A DNA stretch of 64,000 nucleotides, from assembly GCA_023846275.1 (NCBI GenBank), contig CM043877.1, positions 16,226,607-16,290,606 of the forward strand. The letters are read 5' to 3'. This DNA is from Vanilla planifolia (Eukaryota; Streptophyta; Magnoliopsida; Asparagales; Orchidaceae). Numbering within the stretch: the first letter of the stretch is position 1; each line of letters starts with the position of its first letter. Below the pieces are notes generated by a model. The model ran no database searches and was not told the DNA's origin. It saw nothing but the letters and a program-made list of their open reading frames with translations. Shown here in pieces: positions 62,981-64,000 of this stretch. The translations under genes and the position numbers were made by a program.

Positions 62981-63530
62981 ATTTATTATGATATGATTGC
63001 ATGCAGAAAGCAGCAAAAAGGACCTTGCTGTACGCATGATTCACCAAAAACGAGCAGAACAGTGACAGCAGAGAAAAACATGTGCCAACGTTGAACGCAG
63101 CCTTATTGATGTCAAGGAAGCATTGAAAAATTTCTGAGCTGATAAATGACATCACAGGTATCTTTTCCAAGTAACGTACATCGGATAAAAGTCCCTGGGT
63201 TTCTTTCCTGGGTGGAGCAGCAGCTACATGAACCCACGTGAGCCAGTGGGCCGAGCCAGCCATGCATGGGCCTACACATGGCCTTGCTTCAGGACTCCAC
63301 TCTTAGTTATGTTTTCTTTTGATTCTATCCACAGTTGCAGCTGGTCCTACTCTATAGTCTTCTATTTCCAGCTCTCAGTTGCACCCATAAAGAGGTTAAG
63401 CATAATTTTTCCCTCTCCTATGTTTATTTTTTAGATGCTACCCAACTGCCATTAGAGACCCATGACATTGCATTTGAAACACAATCGACCAGTCATGCAC
63501 ATTGTTGCATATCAATGATTGGATAAAATT
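62981..63530. other. Higher-GC island, possible edge of an unseen gene
   Basis: Base composition rises here relative to both sides. A 94-residue frame on the - strand (63263-62979) and shorter + strand frames are open but match no family I recognise. CATGCATG (RY-type) at about 63261 and TGGGCC near 63248 are promoter-like words. This could be a promoter, an untranslated exon or relic genic DNA. Confidence 0.3.
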
Positions 63531-64000
63531 TTTTTTTGTGTTATATGACTCATATGGTCTAAAACAATTTAAGTTAAAGTGAAATTGGGCAAATTTTCAC
63601 TATCAAATTATTAGTTTAGAATAGTGTTATAGTTTTAATATATAATTAATATGACTATTATTCATAGATTTAAGTTTTCTCATTATTGAGTGTCTTCTTA
63701 AGTACATTTTGAGCACAAAATTTTTCTAATTAGTAATATGTGAGCTAGATATAAGGTAGGGTCAATTGGGCAACAAAGTTGTTAGTAATTCAACCAAGGT
63801 ATTACATGGTGAGGAAAATTGTGGAGGTTTTTATCGATGGTTTTTCTATGAGTGTCTCTTATTAATATTGTATTATAATGATGAAAAGGTGATATATTAT
63901 CTATTTATTAACTACTCTTTCAACAAGGTTCTTAATAGCAAAGAGTGGCTATAAATGCAATTGGAGACAACATTCTTTCATCCATGGTGTAATTGTCTAA
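63531..64000. other. AT-rich end of window
   Basis: No gene or clear repeat recognised. A 62-residue + strand frame (63766-63954) lacks any family signature. Confidence 0.35.

Noticed and set aside
1-64000. Search for tRNA, rRNA, snoRNA, CRISPR, phage or bacterial defence systems
   Set aside because: None recognised by eye. The window is plant nuclear repeat DNA, and the direct repeats are tandem or LTR type without spacer regularity.

Overview
This is a plant nuclear genome window. Almost all of it is AT-rich, repeat-derived DNA made of old and young LTR retrotransposons. Two GC-rich single-gene islands carry plant-specific families: a LIFEGUARD/BI-1-like locus at 25.6-26.6 kb and an EPFL signalling-peptide gene at 28.0-28.5 kb. 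The coding exons are strongly GC-rich against an AT-rich background, which is common in non-grass monocots, but this does not fix the species. I found no rRNA or tRNA gene, CRISPR array or bacterial-type operon.

Layout. 1-8.4 kb: two decayed Ty3/gypsy pol remnants on the + strand, the second with a ~2.7 kb 3' LTR, and a 1,082-bp solo LTR with intact 5-bp target duplications. 8.4-11.3 kb: a decayed Tat-type Ty3/gypsy pol with two RNase H modules on the - strand, split by a second, inverted solo LTR of the same family, again with perfect 5-bp duplications. 11.3-25.4 kb: a gene desert with LTR-like debris, a 99-bp-arm fold-back structure and several tandem duplications. 25.6-28.8 kb: the LIFEGUARD-like locus (a pseudogene as read) and an intact EPFL4/5/6-type gene, both on the - strand. 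29.4-34 kb: a decayed + strand Ty3/gypsy element. 34.0-55.3 kb: an old - strand Ty3/gypsy element interrupted by a young 15.4-kb array, LTR-internal-LTR-internal-LTR plus 219 bp of a third internal region, with a 6,477-bp repeat unit that looks identical between copies. 55.3-62.1 kb: another old - strand Ty3/gypsy element with both LTRs recognisable. 62.1-64 kb: mostly AT-rich, with a small higher-GC island near 63.2 kb that may belong to an unseen gene.

How the parts relate. The gypsy elements share one plan: a chromodomain-type pol, and in the young copies an initiator-Met tRNA primer site and LTRs running from TGTAACAGCCC to GGGCTTGACA. This resembles the Del/Tekay chromoviruses (inference from family knowledge). 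The young array is defective: gag is full of stops, RT has a frameshift and a stop, and the chromodomain is cut at its conserved Trp, yet its LTRs are almost identical. I did not find a convincing new biological system. The most informative items are the tandem retrotransposon array and its decay pattern, the inverted solo-LTR pair, the fold-back triplication and the broken LIFEGUARD-like gene.
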